A stretch of DNA of 64,000 nucleotides from an uncultured Lachnospiraceae bacterium (GCA_910589385.1 CAJUTU010000010.1:36836-100835); one strand, 5' to 3'; shown: positions 18,019 to 27,956, counted from the stretch's first letter. Numbers and translations are program-made. Notes: a model not told the origin generated them from the letters alone.

Positions 18019-19808
18019 ATGGGAAAATTTATGAAAAAGTGGTTTGGAAAGAAAAAATTGAACGAACAGCTGCGAATCTTTTTTTCGATTATGATCACTG
18101 GTTTAATGATGCTGATGTTAGGGATTTTTACTTTTTCCACGATCCGTTCTTCCTATGTGGAATCGGAAAAGCAGGCGGGCTCGCAGCTGGATTTTATGGA
18201 TTCCAGTTATCGTACATGGCTGAAGTCTGTCAACGACCTGATCGTGTCGGTAGAGATGGAAAATGCTGTCCAGAAATTCTGTAGATTTCAGGCGACGGAT
18301 GGAATTATATATCAGGAGCTGTATTCGGATCTTGCAGGCAAACTGGATAGTTACCTTTACGTGAATGGTGATGTGAATTTTATTGTAGTGGTAAGCGGGG
18401 CGACTGGTAAATATGTATTCAGCGGCAACCAGAGTATGGCAGCTACAAAATTTGAGCAGATCTATGAGGAAAACTATGCGGCGAGCCAGAAAGCAAAGGT
18501 AAATGGGACGTTATCGATCAAGTACGGCAATGAATATTATATCAAAGAAAAGCATACGGTGACGTTCTACCAGCCGATCTATTCCGTGACGGAATTAGAT
18601 GAGCAGATTGGTGTGATCTGTATGAATCTGAATGATTCCATGTTGATGGATATGAATGATTCTGGTAATATTGAACTCTGTATGACAGACATGGAGGGAA
18701 ATGTGCTCTCTTCTACAGATAATGAACTGCTGAATATCAGTGGGGGGCTTCTTGATTTTCATGGGCAGGCAGAGGGGATGATGAATAAGGTGGGAAAACG
18801 CTATTTCTTTAAGCGGATCCAGGGCTGGAATTTTTATGTGGTCAGCATTGTGCCATTGCGTGAATTATATCGCTCCAATATGAGAGTGGCAGTGCTTGTG
18901 ATCATCATTACAATGTCTTTGCTGGCCGTCAGCCTGATCATTATGCGAAGGATGATCAATAAGAGCTATGTGCCTTTGCAGAAAGTCGTTGCCGCCATGG
19001 ACAAGGTATCGGAGAACCGGCTGGATTTCCGGATCGAAACGGCGGATATGGGAGAGGACTTTAAAAAGCTGGGTGTAGGATATAACGGGATGATGGATGA
19101 TATCCAGCAACTGATGGCGGAAGTCGTTGAAGAACAGCGCCAGACGGACCAGATCCGTTTAAACGCATTACAGTCCCAGATCCAGCCGCATTTCCTGTAT
19201 AATACACTGGACTGTATCCACTGGCAGGCATGTGCGGAGGAAATAAGGAAACTTCCGAATTGGTGATGGCGCTGGCGCGTTATTACAGGATCTGTTTAAG
19301 CAAAGGCAAGGATGTGATTCCGCTTAAGCAGGAATTAGAGCATATCAGATGCTACCTGGTGATACAAAACAAAAGATATGGCGATATTGTCCAATATGAT
19401 ATATTAGTCGACGATGCATTGGCGGATGTGAAGATTCCGAAACTGACCCTGCAGCCGTTGGTAGAAAACGCAATCTATCATGGCATCAGGATCAAGGAAG
19501 GGTTAAGCGGCGCCGTACGGGTAGAGGCAGAACAGCAGGAAGGAAAGGTGCTGCTTCAGGTGATAGACAGCGGAAAGGGCATGTCAAAGGAGCAGATTGA
19601 AGAAATGAATAATTCCATATCCAATTATGATGAAGAGTTCGGGTACGGTGTGAGGAATGTAAACCGGAGAATTGAACTGACATTCGGAAATGAATATGGG
19701 CTATACTACCGGATAAATGAAGCAGGCGGTGTGACTGTGGAAATATTATTGCCGGAAACTTATGAGAAAGAGGCGGATTTGATATTTGGAGGCAGAGGCC
19801 ATGTATAA
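18019..19808 (+). pseudogene. YesM-like sensor histidine kinase, split by a frameshift
   Basis: Two overlapping frames together make one kinase of about 595 residues. The first (18019-19266) has a membrane helix near residues 22-44, an extracytoplasmic Cache-like sensor, a second helix (about 293-313), a HAMP region and the phosphorylation block QIQPHFLYNTLDCIHWQA. It then runs out of frame and stops. The second (from about 19230 to 19808) resumes exactly where family members continue (GNKETSELVMALARYYRI) and carries the ATPase motifs (PLVENAIYHG, GKGM, YGVRNVNRRIEL). One base appears to be missing near 19229. The ATG at 19230 has no ribosome site, and no slippery heptamer was seen. It may be a true null allele or a sequencing error; if genuine, the regulator downstream has lost its kinase. 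Confidence 0.8.
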
Positions 19809-21360
19809 AGTTTTGATCGTAGATGATGAGCGGATGATCCGGGAAGGGATGAAAAAAGTAATCCCCTGGCCCCAGCTGGAGATTGAGGAAGTACTGACCG
19901 CTTCTTCCGGATTTGAAGCATTGTCAAAGTTAGAACAGGAAATGCCGGATATCATGATCACGGATATCAGTATGACGGGGATGACAGGGCTGGAGCTGAT
20001 CGAAAGGGCTTTGGATGTGTCACCGGAACTTCGGATCCTTGTGCTGACAGGATATGACAGCTTTGAGTATGCGAGGGAGTGCTTACGGCTGCAGGTACAG
20101 GATTTTCTGCTCAAGCCGATCGACGAGGCGGTCTTGTCTGACTGCGTCCGTAAAGAGGTAAAGTATCTGAAGGAACAGGAGCAGCAGCGGGAAGTGGACC
20201 ATATGCTGCTTCGGACAGAAGGGATTTCCGCCCAGATGCAGCTGGAGAAAATGATGCGTGCCCTGGTACACGGGAAAGACAAAGAACAGGCAGTGGAAGT
20301 GTTGGAGAGCCAGTTTAACCTGCGAAAAGATTCCAGGATCATGATCGCGGTCCTTGCACCGAGGAAGGATCTTGGAAATGCCCGACAGGATGGTGTGCTC
20401 CGGCTCCGGCAGATGCATAATATCTGCATTAGTGTGATTGATGCAAAGGGGATTGGAATTACATTTTCTGATGGAGAAGACGGAAACATCCTGATCGCTT
20501 TGTATCCGGAGAAATGCGGTTCAGAGAGTACGGGGACGATCTCAGACTTGCTTGGAATCTTAAAAGACGAGTTTTCCTATGCGCCGAAAACAGCAATCGG
20601 AAGTGAAGTGACCGGATTTGGAAATATTGATATTTCCTATCAGGAGGCCCTGTACCTGCTCCAGAGCGATAAGATGGACATCCACCAGATCCTTCAGACG
20701 CAGAGCGCGGTAAACAGAAACCATATGTTCCAGGAAGTCTATGAGGAATTGAAGCAGGAGATGTGCGCCAACGTCAGTGATTATGTATATATTATGCGGG
20801 TATTTGACTCGTTCTGCATGGCTGCGGAATCTTATAACCTGTCTGAGGCCTCCATGCGGAAGTACTGCTTTGAATTGATCGCAGACGTGTATTATTCGTT
20901 TGTAACAGCAGGAGGCGCGGCAAAAGCACAGAGCCTGGAAAATTTTATGGAATCGCTGGGCGGGGCCGCCGGGGGAGTGAGCCTTGAACTTGGCAGACAG
21001 TATCTGCACAAGCTCATCAGTAGTGAGGAAAAGGATGTCCATGAGATTGTCGCAAAGGCAAAGCGTTATATTAACCAAAACCTGGCGGAAGATTTGTCGG
21101 TAGCGAATATTGCAGAGATGCTTTATGTGTCGCCGAATTATTTTTCGCGGTTATTTAAGCGGGTGACCGGACAGGGGTGTAATGAGTATATTGTGCGCAA
21201 GAGGATCGAGAAAGCCTGTGTATTATTAGAGACAACGAATTTTAATACCGGGAAGATCGCATTAATGGTAGGCTATAATGATACCAATTATTTTTCCATG
21301 GCATTTAAAAAGCACTGCGGAGTATCGCCCACTCATTACCGGAGTGGAAAGCGCAAGTGA
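19801..21360 (+). CDS. YesN-like response regulator with AraC-type DNA-binding domain
   Basis: A 519-residue regulator. The receiver domain (1-120) shows LIVDDERMIREG, the phospho-acceptor Asp in DIMITDISMTG, and Lys in DFLLKPIDE. A long middle region is followed by a C-terminal AraC double helix-turn-helix (about residues 415-519: SVANIAEMLYVSPNYFSRLFK and GYNDTNYFSMAFKK). ATG 19801 is preferred because GGAGG sits 8 bases upstream. It overlaps the end of the kinase frame, as usual for YesM/YesN pairs, and likely activates the sugar importer and GH3 gene. Confidence 0.92.
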   Translation: MYKVLIVDDERMIREGMKKVIPWPQLEIEEVLTASSGFEALSKLEQEMPDIMITDISMTGMTGLELIERALDVSPELRILVLTGYDSFEYARECLRLQVQDFLLKPIDEAVLSDCVRKEVKYLKEQEQQREVDHMLLRTEGISAQMQLEKMMRALVHGKDKEQAVEVLESQFNLRKDSRIMIAVLAPRKDLGNARQDGVLRLRQMHNICISVIDAKGIGITFSDGEDGNILIALYPEKCGSESTGTISDLLGILKDEFSYAPKTAIGSEVTGFGNIDISYQEALYLLQSDKMDIHQILQTQSAVNRNHMFQEVYEELKQEMCANVSDYVYIMRVFDSFCMAAESYNLSEASMRKYCFELIADVYYSFVTAGGAAKAQSLENFMESLGGAAGGVSLELGRQYLHKLISSEEKDVHEIVAKAKRYINQNLAEDLSVANIAEMLYVSPNYFSRLFKRVTGQGCNEYIVRKRIEKACVLLETTNFNTGKIALMVGYNDTNYFSMAFKKHCGVSPTHYRSGKRK

Positions 21361-21415
21361 AAATAGAAAGCGGTCACTACACAAGCAACGATCTTTAGGA
21401 AAGGAGCATTTGAAA

Positions 21416-23521
21416 ATGAAAAGAGAAGAGGCCATGGCAAAAGCCCATGATCTGGTAAGCAAGATGACATTAGAGGAGAGGGCGTCCCAGCTTAGGTTCG
21501 ACGCGCCGGCAATCGACAGGCTTGGAATACCGGCGTATAACTGGTGGAACGAAGCGCTGCATGGTGTGGCAAGAGCAGGGACAGCGACCGTATTCCCACA
21601 GGCGGTCGCGATGGCGGCCATGTTTGACGATGAGAAGATGAAAGAAATCGGAGACGTTATTTCTACGGAAGGGCGCGCGAAATACAATGAGTATTCGAAG
21701 CAGGGGGACCGTGATATTTATAAAGGACTGACTTTCTGGTCGCCCAACGTCAATATTTTCCGTGACCCACGCTGGGGAAGGGGGCATGAGACTTATGGGG
21801 AGGATCCTTACCTGACATCCAGGTTAGGAGTAAAATTTGTAGAAGGGCTCCAGGGAGAAGGGGAAGTCATGAAAACAGCCGCATGTGCGAAGCATTTTGC
21901 GGTGCACAGCGGACCGGAGGCGCTTCGCCATGAATTCGATGCGATTGCAACGAAGAAGGATATGTTTGAAACATATCTTCCGGCTTTTGAGGCGCTTGTT
22001 AAGGAAGCAAAGGTGGAATCTGTCATGGGCGCATATAACCGGACAAATGGAGAACCTTGCTGTGGCAGTAAGACACTGCTGGTGGATATCCTGCGAAAGC
22101 TGTGGGGATTTGAGGGGCATGTCGTTTCGGACTGTTGGGCAGTAAAAGATTTCCATGAGAATCATAAGGTGACTTCTGTGCCGGAGGAATCTGTGGCAAT
22201 GGCGCTGGAGGCAGGATGCGACTGCAACTGCGGATGTACATACCAGCATATCATGTCAGGTGTGAAAAAAGGGCTGGTAAAGGAAGAAGATATTACAAAA
22301 TCCTGTGAACGTCTGTTTACGACCAGATATCTTCTTGGCATGTTTGGTCAATGTGAGTATGACGATATCCCGTATGAGATGGTTGAGTGCAAGGAGCATG
22401 TGGAACTTGCGCTGGACGTGGCGAGGAAGAGTATGGTACTGCTGAAAAATGATGGAATCCTGCCTTTGAAAAAAGAGGAGATCAAGACGATCGGGGTGGT
22501 AGGGCCGAATGCCAACAGCAGAGTACCGTTGTTTGGAAATTATTATGGAACCTCATCCCGGTATATCACGGTTTTGGAGGGAATTCAGGATGAAGTGGGC
22601 AGTGACGTGCGTGTCCTTTATTCGGAAGGTTGTCATCTGAGCAAGGACCGGGCAGAGTCTCTGGCTATGGCAGACGACCGTATCTCAGAGGCGGTAACAG
22701 TGGCAAACCACAGTGATGTCACCGTGGTGGTGGTTGGATTAGATGAAACGCTCGAAGGAGAGGAACTGGATCAGAGTAATGGCGTTGGCAGCGGCGACAA
22801 GGATGACCTGCTTCTCCCAGAGCCGCAGCGCAGGTTATTACAGGCAGTTGCTGACACAGGCAGACCCTTTGTCGTTGTTTTGATGGCAGGAAGTTCCATT
22901 GACCTTTCCTTTGCGCAGGAGCACGCGAATGCCATCCTTCAGGCATGGTATCCGGGGGCAAGAGGTGGAAAGGCTGCTGCTGACCTTTTGTTTGGCCGTT
23001 ATTCTCCGAGCGGAAAGCTTCCGGTTACCTTTTACTATAATACAAACCATCTTCCCGAATTTACCGATTATTCCATGAAGGGCAGGACCTACCGATATAT
23101 GGAAGAAGAGGCGCTGTATCCGTTTGGCTATGGTTTGACTTATGGCAGGACGGCGGTAACCGATGCGGTCTTGAAAAATGTGCCTGCCGCGGATACAGAT
23201 ATTTTAGTTGGTATTACAGTAAAGAACGAAGGAAGTACTGAGGTCGAAGATGTGGTACAAATCTATATCAAGGACAAAGATTCTGCTTTGGCGGTTAAGA
23301 ATTACAGCCTCTGTGGATTTCAGAGGATTTCTTTAAAAGCCGGAGAAGAAAAACGCATTGACATGGTGATAGGCAACCGGGCGATGACGGTGGTGGATGA
23401 AGAAGGAGAAAGATCCGTCAAAGGGAAAAATTTTGCGCTTTATGTGGGAACCTCACAGCCAGATAAAAGAAGTGTGGAATTGACAGGGACCAGGCCGTTG
23501 GAAATTGATTTTACGATCTGA
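21416..23521 (+). CDS. GH3 glycosidase (beta-xylosidase/beta-glucosidase)
   Basis: A 701-residue family 3 glycoside hydrolase. The N-terminal barrel shows YNWWNEALHGVARAG, a block typical of the beta-xylosidase/arabinofuranosidase-type subgroup, and the nucleophile Asp239 in VVSDCWAVKDF. The alpha/beta sandwich domain contains RKSMVLLKNDGILPL, and the end is a fibronectin III-like domain (VKNEGSTEVEDVVQIY). No signal peptide is present, so it acts in the cytoplasm on imported oligosaccharides. ATG 21416 follows AAAGGAG; the frame extends upstream into the regulator gene without a ribosome site. Exact sugar specificity is not certain. Confidence 0.9.
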   Translation: MKREEAMAKAHDLVSKMTLEERASQLRFDAPAIDRLGIPAYNWWNEALHGVARAGTATVFPQAVAMAAMFDDEKMKEIGDVISTEGRAKYNEYSKQGDRDIYKGLTFWSPNVNIFRDPRWGRGHETYGEDPYLTSRLGVKFVEGLQGEGEVMKTAACAKHFAVHSGPEALRHEFDAIATKKDMFETYLPAFEALVKEAKVESVMGAYNRTNGEPCCGSKTLLVDILRKLWGFEGHVVSDCWAVKDFHENHKVTSVPEESVAMALEAGCDCNCGCTYQHIMSGVKKGLVKEEDITKSCERLFTTRYLLGMFGQCEYDDIPYEMVECKEHVELALDVARKSMVLLKNDGILPLKKEEIKTIGVVGPNANSRVPLFGNYYGTSSRYITVLEGIQDEVGSDVRVLYSEGCHLSKDRAESLAMADDRISEAVTVANHSDVTVVVVGLDETLEGEELDQSNGVGSGDKDDLLLPEPQRRLLQAVADTGRPFVVVLMAGSSIDLSFAQEHANAILQAWYPGARGGKAAADLLFGRYSPSGKLPVTFYYNTNHLPEFTDYSMKGRTYRYMEEEALYPFGYGLTYGRTAVTDAVLKNVPAADTDILVGITVKNEGSTEVEDVVQIYIKDKDSALAVKNYSLCGFQRISLKAGEEKRIDMVIGNRAMTVVDEEGERSVKGKNFALYVGTSQPDKRSVELTGTRPLEIDFTI

Positions 23522-23559
23522 TATGCGCCTGGGAACCGTAGGAAAAATGTAATGGCCCA

Positions 23560-23590
23560 GAACAGCAGACGGGATCGTGTCCTGCTGTTC
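23560..23590 (+). promoter_or_regulatory. Hairpin after GH3 gene
   Basis: GAACAGCAG (23560-23568) pairs with CTGCTGTTC (23582-23590). There is no following T-run, so it is not a classic terminator. It may protect the mRNA end. Confidence 0.4.
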
Positions 23591-23625
23591 CGGAGCGTTG
23601 CAGGAAAATAGCGTGGGAGATGATT

Positions 23626-24666
23626 ATGAAAAAGCAATGGGGACAATTCTTTTTAACAGTACTAAGTGCCATATGCCTGCTTGTGGGATGCAGCAAAGAA
23701 AATGGAAAGGCAGACATTTCTGAGCCTCAGGCAGAAGGCCCCGGTTCCGTGAAAGAGAGACGATATCAGCCGGTCGATCCGGAGGAGGCGGCAAAAGAGC
23801 TTTTGAATCCGGAACAGCCGGAGTTTGAGAAGGAAGATGTCCGGGGAATTTCTGTAGTGGAGGACGGACAGATCCTTTATCAGATTAATTATACACCTCA
23901 GCCTGACAAGGACAGTTATTTATATTGGGATATGGTCGTGCCATACGCATCCACAGTTGTGGTGGATACAGAAGCAATGTACGGACTGTATGAGACATTG
24001 GCAGGCCTGAACCTGTCAGCGGCGTCTGTACCGGAAGACGGAGAAGGGGAGACAGTGGACTTGTCAGATTCGGATACTTATATTACGCTGAATTATTATA
24101 ACAACAAAGACGGCACTGAGCAGGAGAGTGAACCAAATGAGACCGTGACTTTACTGATCGGGGATGAGACAAAGGGGCAGTATCTTTGTTCTTTAAAGGG
24201 CTATGAGGATCAGTGCATCATGCTGAGCAGGACCGTCATTGACATGGTTCTTCGGACGGATCCTTATGATCTGATCCTGAAGATTCCATATGTGGTCAAC
24301 ATGTCAACGGTCCGGGAAGTAGATATTTCTTATCAGGGCAGGGATTATCGGATGACTCTGGAAGGAGAAACCTATAAGATCCAGGATCAAGAAGTGGGAG
24401 CAGAGGAATACCGTGACCTGTATTCTGAATTGATGCAGCCCATGCTGGACGGCAGGATCCCAAAAGAGGAAGAACTAGAAGAGGAAAGAGAGCCGCTGAT
24501 ATCCATTGATTATATTCGGAATATGGATGAGGCGGATGATTATGCCATTCGGATCTATCCTTATGAAGACGGAAAGTATACAGTGAATGTCAATGGAGAG
24601 GAACATTTCTTTTTGGTTCCGGAAGATGTACAGAAATTGGAAGATGTTTTGAAAGGTGCTTTTTAG
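23626..24666 (+). CDS. DUF4340-like lipoprotein
   Basis: A protein of about 346 residues with a signal peptide ending in LLVGC (lipid-modified Cys22). The mature part contains repeated beta-strand segments such as TVREVDISYQGRDYRMTL that resemble DUF4340 proteins, which are often linked to ABC-type gliding or secretion systems. ATG 23626 is preferred over 23620 from the spacing to GGGAG. It is followed by a bidirectional terminator and lies alone between the GH3 gene and the convergent DUF624 gene. Its function is unknown. Confidence 0.7.
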   Translation: MKKQWGQFFLTVLSAICLLVGCSKENGKADISEPQAEGPGSVKERRYQPVDPEEAAKELLNPEQPEFEKEDVRGISVVEDGQILYQINYTPQPDKDSYLYWDMVVPYASTVVVDTEAMYGLYETLAGLNLSAASVPEDGEGETVDLSDSDTYITLNYYNNKDGTEQESEPNETVTLLIGDETKGQYLCSLKGYEDQCIMLSRTVIDMVLRTDPYDLILKIPYVVNMSTVREVDISYQGRDYRMTLEGETYKIQDQEVGAEEYRDLYSELMQPMLDGRIPKEEELEEEREPLISIDYIRNMDEADDYAIRIYPYEDGKYTVNVNGEEHFFLVPEDVQKLEDVLKGAF

Positions 24667-24691
24667 GGCAGAAAACAGAACATCCGTAAAA

Positions 24692-24744
24692 TAATAATAC
24701 AGCCTTTAGCAAGCATAAACCTGCAAAGGCTGTATTATTTTTTT
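24692..24744. terminator. Bidirectional intrinsic terminator
   Basis: AATAATACAGCCTTT pairs with AAAGGCTGTATTATT, followed by TTTTTT on the plus strand and preceded by A-rich sequence for the minus strand. It separates the convergent lipoprotein and DUF624 genes. Confidence 0.9.
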
Positions 24745-24759
24745 GCTCTGCGGAAAAGT

Positions 24760-25398
24760 TTAATCCTCCCTGTCCATATATCGGATAAAAATCCGGTTCA
24801 GATAGAAAGAACTCCAGAAAGCGACCGCTGAAAATCCGATCAGGATCCAGAAAAGCAGAGCGTACTGCATGATTTTCGTATCAATGCCAAAGCTGACAAA
24901 CAAAGGGACCATGACTGTCAGATAAGCTGTTAAAACCATAGGAAAGTGCGCAATGATCATGGAAAATGTATTGCGCGCAATTCCTCTCATGGTGTTCTGA
25001 AATGTGGCAGCCAAAGGAAAGGCAAATAAAAAATACATGCTGTATAGAATGCCAAGCGCCCATGTGACCACAATATAAATCTGAAACAGCAGCCCGCCGT
25101 TTACCGCAGCGGCAGTATATATGATATACAGAAGAAAATACAACAGTAATGCCATGAACCAAAAGCAAGTCGCCTGTTTAAAATTTCTGATGAAGTCCTT
25201 AAAATACCCCCGGATAATATAGCCTTCTTCACCACGCATCATTTTCAAGGTAATAGAATAAAGAGCGGTGACAGACGCGCCAATCGTAAAAACAGGGATA
25301 CAGGTAAGAATGAACACAAAATTCAGCAGGACTAACTCTGAAATTCGGGTCACAAACCTGGAAAACCTGCTGTTGTAATCCGTAAAATTTAGTTTCAA
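24760..25398 (-). CDS. DUF624/YesL-family membrane protein
   Basis: A 212-residue integral membrane protein with about five hydrophobic helices. The N-terminus (LNFVFILTCIPVFTIGASVTALY) is the hallmark of DUF624 proteins such as YesL, which commonly accompany YesM/YesN regulators and sugar ABC importers in Firmicutes. Its function is not established, and here it lies near, but oppositely oriented to, such a cluster. A GGAACCTCC complement gives AGGAGG upstream of the ATG. Confidence 0.85.
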   Translation of the reverse strand: MKLNFTDYNSRFSRFVTRISELVLLNFVFILTCIPVFTIGASVTALYSITLKMMRGEEGYIIRGYFKDFIRNFKQATCFWFMALLLYFLLYIIYTAAAVNGGLLFQIYIVVTWALGILYSMYFLFAFPLAATFQNTMRGIARNTFSMIIAHFPMVLTAYLTVMVPLFVSFGIDTKIMQYALLFWILIGFSAVAFWSSFYLNRIFIRYMDRED

Positions 25399-25433
25399 AG
25401 TGGAACCTCCTTTGTACTGTCATGTCTTGAAAT

Positions 25434-25520
25434 TTATACCCAAAGGGCATACCGCAATACATGTCCCTTCGGGACGGGCGGACAGCTTCGCTGTCTAATA
25501 AGGTATTCCAACCGCACAGC
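25434..25520. repeat. Small hairpin-rich element, possible dispersed repeat
   Basis: Nested inverted repeats are seen: GTCCCTTCGGGAC, GACAGCTTCGCTGTC and TTCCA...TGGAA. The segment TACCCAAAGGGCA...TACATGTCC..GGACGGGC recurs in shortened form at about 37190-37222. The rest of the 320-bp gap up to the sigma-factor gene is AT-rich, with a GAAAAAGGA/TCCTTTTTC hairpin at 25609-25638. Confidence 0.45.
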
Positions 25521-25718
25521 TGGAATTTATTCTTATAATTATACTGTAATACAATGTGAATGGAAATTAATTATATTAACTAAAAATAGGATTATTCTGT
25601 CATAAAATGAAAAAGGAAGATTAAATAAATCCTTTTTCACCTAAAAAGAGTTATATTTATTGAGAGTCTCAAATTTGGAAATAACAGAGCGTACGCAAAG
25701 AGGAAGGAGGGATGCCAT

Positions 25719-26273
25719 TTGGAGGATCGTGAGCTGATCCGGCGGATCCAGGGCGGGCAGAAAGATTATCTGAATGAAATTGCCGAAAAATATTATGACG
25801 ACATCTATTATTTCTGCTGCTATCAGACCGGGAGCCGGGAGGACGCCTATGATCTTGCCCAGGATACCTTTCTTCGTTTTATCAGGTATGTGGATCAATA
25901 TCGATACCAGAATCTAAAAGGCTATCTTCTGACCATCGCCATGAACCTGTGCCGGAATTACAGCCGAAAGCCAGGGAAGGACTCTGCCATACAGGGGTCA
26001 GACGCATATGAGGAATGGAAGAAAGAGGAGACGGCCGGCGTCCTGTCTCAGGAATATGAGGACCGGGAAAATATCCTGGTCATTAGGGAGGCTTTGCAGA
26101 AGCTTCCGGCCATACAGAGGGAGGCCGTGCTCCTGCATCACTTTTATGGGTATAAAAACCGTGAGATCTCCCGGATGACAGGAGCCTCTTATGGGGCGGT
26201 AAAATCCCGGATCCGGAAAGGGATTGAGAAGCTGCAGCAGCTTTTAAACAAGGAGGATTTTTATGGACGGTAA
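25719..26273 (+). CDS. ECF-type RNA polymerase sigma factor, TTG start
   Basis: A 184-residue sigma-70 family member with only regions 2 and 4. Region 2 covers about residues 20-85 (GSREDAYDLAQDTFLRFIRY), and region 4 about 120-180 (LPAIQREAVLLHHFYGYKNREI...GAVKSRI). The start is TTG: AAGGAGG ends 8 bases before it, while the nearest ATG (25712) hits a stop after six codons. The next gene overlaps its end by 11 bp and encodes a membrane protein, a likely anti-sigma or signal-receiving partner. The group may respond to envelope stress or antimicrobials through the downstream ABC exporter; this is inference. Confidence 0.9.
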   Translation: MEDRELIRRIQGGQKDYLNEIAEKYYDDIYYFCCYQTGSREDAYDLAQDTFLRFIRYVDQYRYQNLKGYLLTIAMNLCRNYSRKPGKDSAIQGSDAYEEWKKEETAGVLSQEYEDRENILVIREALQKLPAIQREAVLLHHFYGYKNREISRMTGASYGAVKSRIRKGIEKLQQLLNKEDFYGR

Positions 26274-27039
26274 GTTTACAGAGAAAAAAAGACTTCCCGG
26301 ATCCGGCAGGGAATGGAGATTTCCGCTGGATGAGGAAGAAAAAGAAAAGAGACTGGCAGCCATATCTCGGGCTGTAGAAAAAAAACAGCTCCGGTATTAC
26401 CCTTCTTTTTGGGAAAAACTATGGAACCAGCTCCGTTTCCAGTCCTGGAAATATCGTATGTCCCAGGGGGCGGTGCTGCTGGCGGCCATGCTGCTGGTGC
26501 TCTATCTGGAACAGAAAGAGACAGTGGGTACAGAGTCCATCACAGTGTGTTCGGTATTCCTTGTATTTTCCGGGAATATCTGCCTGAGCGGAATAGGACG
26601 CCTGTTTTCCTGGCATATGGCAGAATTGGAACAGACGCTGTATCTCAATCTGAAACAGATGGTCTGTATCGGGATGCTGGAGGCCGGACTTATAGATTTA
26701 GCCGTTTTGAGTCTGCTGACAGGCTTTGCAGGGAAAATGAGCCAGTTAGGGACAGGGATTACACTGCTGTATATGCTGGTTCCGTTTTTGTGGTCGGATA
26801 TCCTGTATCTGCAAATGCTGACTGCATTACGAAATACACAGCCCGGCTACCGGCATCTGGCGGCAGGATTCATCTGCGGCCTGCTGGCGTTGTTTCCTGC
26901 ATTGTTGAAAGACAGGTACAATACGGACTACCTGCCAGTGTGGGCGCTGGGGGCTTTGGCAGGCGTTCTTTTGCTGGCGGCACAGATTTACCGGATGCTG
27001 GGAAAAATGGAAGGAGGGGACAGCTTATGCCTGAATTAG
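26263..27039 (+). CDS. Six-helix membrane protein, possible anti-sigma factor
   Basis: A 258-residue protein not assigned to a known family. A charged cytoplasmic N-terminus of about 60 residues is followed by about six membrane helices and a short tail. Its position, overlapping the sigma gene by 11 bp and the ABC ATPase by 13 bp, supports a coupled function. The N-terminal region could bind the sigma factor, as in other ECF systems where the anti-sigma is membrane anchored. No ZAS zinc motif (HxxxCxxC) is seen. Confidence 0.65.
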   Translation: MDGKFTEKKRLPGSGREWRFPLDEEEKEKRLAAISRAVEKKQLRYYPSFWEKLWNQLRFQSWKYRMSQGAVLLAAMLLVLYLEQKETVGTESITVCSVFLVFSGNICLSGIGRLFSWHMAELEQTLYLNLKQMVCIGMLEAGLIDLAVLSLLTGFAGKMSQLGTGITLLYMLVPFLWSDILYLQMLTALRNTQPGYRHLAAGFICGLLALFPALLKDRYNTDYLPVWALGALAGVLLLAAQIYRMLGKMEGGDSLCLN

Positions 27040-27911
27040 TATTGGACAGAGTGACCAAACATTTTAAAAATAAGATTGCTGTAGATGCAGTATCCTTATC
27101 TATGCAGCAGGGAGTCTATGGATTTCTGGGCGCAAACGGGGCGGGGAAGACCACACTGCTCCGAATGCTCTGCGGCGTGCTCAAACCAACGTCAGGGGAA
27201 ATCCGGTGTAACGGAACTGAAATCCGTAAACTGGACGGGGATTATCGCTGCCTGTTGGGGTATCTGCCCCAGGATTTTGGATATTATCCTGATTTTTCTG
27301 CAAAGCGGTATCTGGAGTATCTTGCGGCCTGCAAAGCAGTGCCTAAAGACCTGGCAAAAGACAAGGTGCAGGAAATGCTCCGGCTTGTTGGACTGGAAGG
27401 AGAGCAGAGACAGAAGATAAAATCCTTTTCCGGGGGGATGATCCGCAGGCTTGGGATTGCCCAGGCGCTTTTGAATGATCCGGAAATCCTGATTCTGGAC
27501 GAGCCTACCTCCGGCCTGGACCCGAAAGAGCGGATCCGGTTCCGAAATATTATCAGTGCGTTGTCTAAGAAAAAAATCGTGATCTTATCCACCCACATTG
27601 TTTCCGACGTGGAATTTATAGCAGACCGGATCCTTCTCATGAAGCAGGGTAGTATCGTAGAACAGGGGTCAGCCCGAGAAGTGACAGACAGTGTAAAAGG
27701 AAAAGTGTGGGAGTATCTGGCGGACCAGGAAGAAGCTGCCCGGATCAATGCGGCATTTGCAGTCAGCAACCTGAGAAATGAAGGAGACAAAGTGTATCTT
27801 CGGATCGTTTCGGATAACTGCCCTTGCGAAGGGGCGTCTTCGGCGCAGCCAAGGCTGGAGGATGTATATATGTATTATTTTGAAGAAACGGCGGCAGGGC
27901 ATATGCAGTAA
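27027..27911 (+). CDS. ABC transporter ATP-binding protein
   Basis: A 294-residue ATPase. Walker A is GANGAGKTT, the signature SFSGGMIRRLG, Walker B ILILDEPTSGLDP and the switch His in LSTHIVSD. This group typically powers two-component exporters or membrane-remodelling permeases of the ABC-2 type. ATG 27027 follows AAGGAGGGG and overlaps the previous gene; the frame is open far upstream but the upstream part reads as non-coding. The permease encoded 47 bp downstream is its likely partner. Confidence 0.93.
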   Translation: MPELVLDRVTKHFKNKIAVDAVSLSMQQGVYGFLGANGAGKTTLLRMLCGVLKPTSGEIRCNGTEIRKLDGDYRCLLGYLPQDFGYYPDFSAKRYLEYLAACKAVPKDLAKDKVQEMLRLVGLEGEQRQKIKSFSGGMIRRLGIAQALLNDPEILILDEPTSGLDPKERIRFRNIISALSKKKIVILSTHIVSDVEFIADRILLMKQGSIVEQGSAREVTDSVKGKVWEYLADQEEAARINAAFAVSNLRNEGDKVYLRIVSDNCPCEGASSAQPRLEDVYMYYFEETAAGHMQ

Positions 27912-27920
27912 ATATACAGC

Positions 27921-27956
27921 TTTTCAGTAAGGAGAAAATTTTCAGTAAGGAGAAAA
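27921..27956 (+). repeat. Tandem 18-bp duplication containing the ribosome site
   Basis: TTTTCAGTAAGGAGAAAA occurs twice in direct tandem (27921-27938 and 27939-27956). Each copy carries AAGGAG, but only the second is correctly spaced to the permease ATG at 27959. Confidence 0.85.

Noticed and set aside
19229..19266. Programmed frameshift in the kinase
   Set aside because: No slippery heptamer or downstream stimulator structure was found in the overlap.
19230..19808. Separate small histidine kinase gene starting at ATG 19230
   Set aside because: No ribosome site precedes the ATG, and the text continues the upstream kinase after a one-base shift, so it is the second half of a broken gene.
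26409..27026. N-terminal extension of the ABC ATPase
   Set aside because: The extension lies in a different frame over the membrane-protein gene, and ATG 27027 has a clear AAGGAGGGG site.
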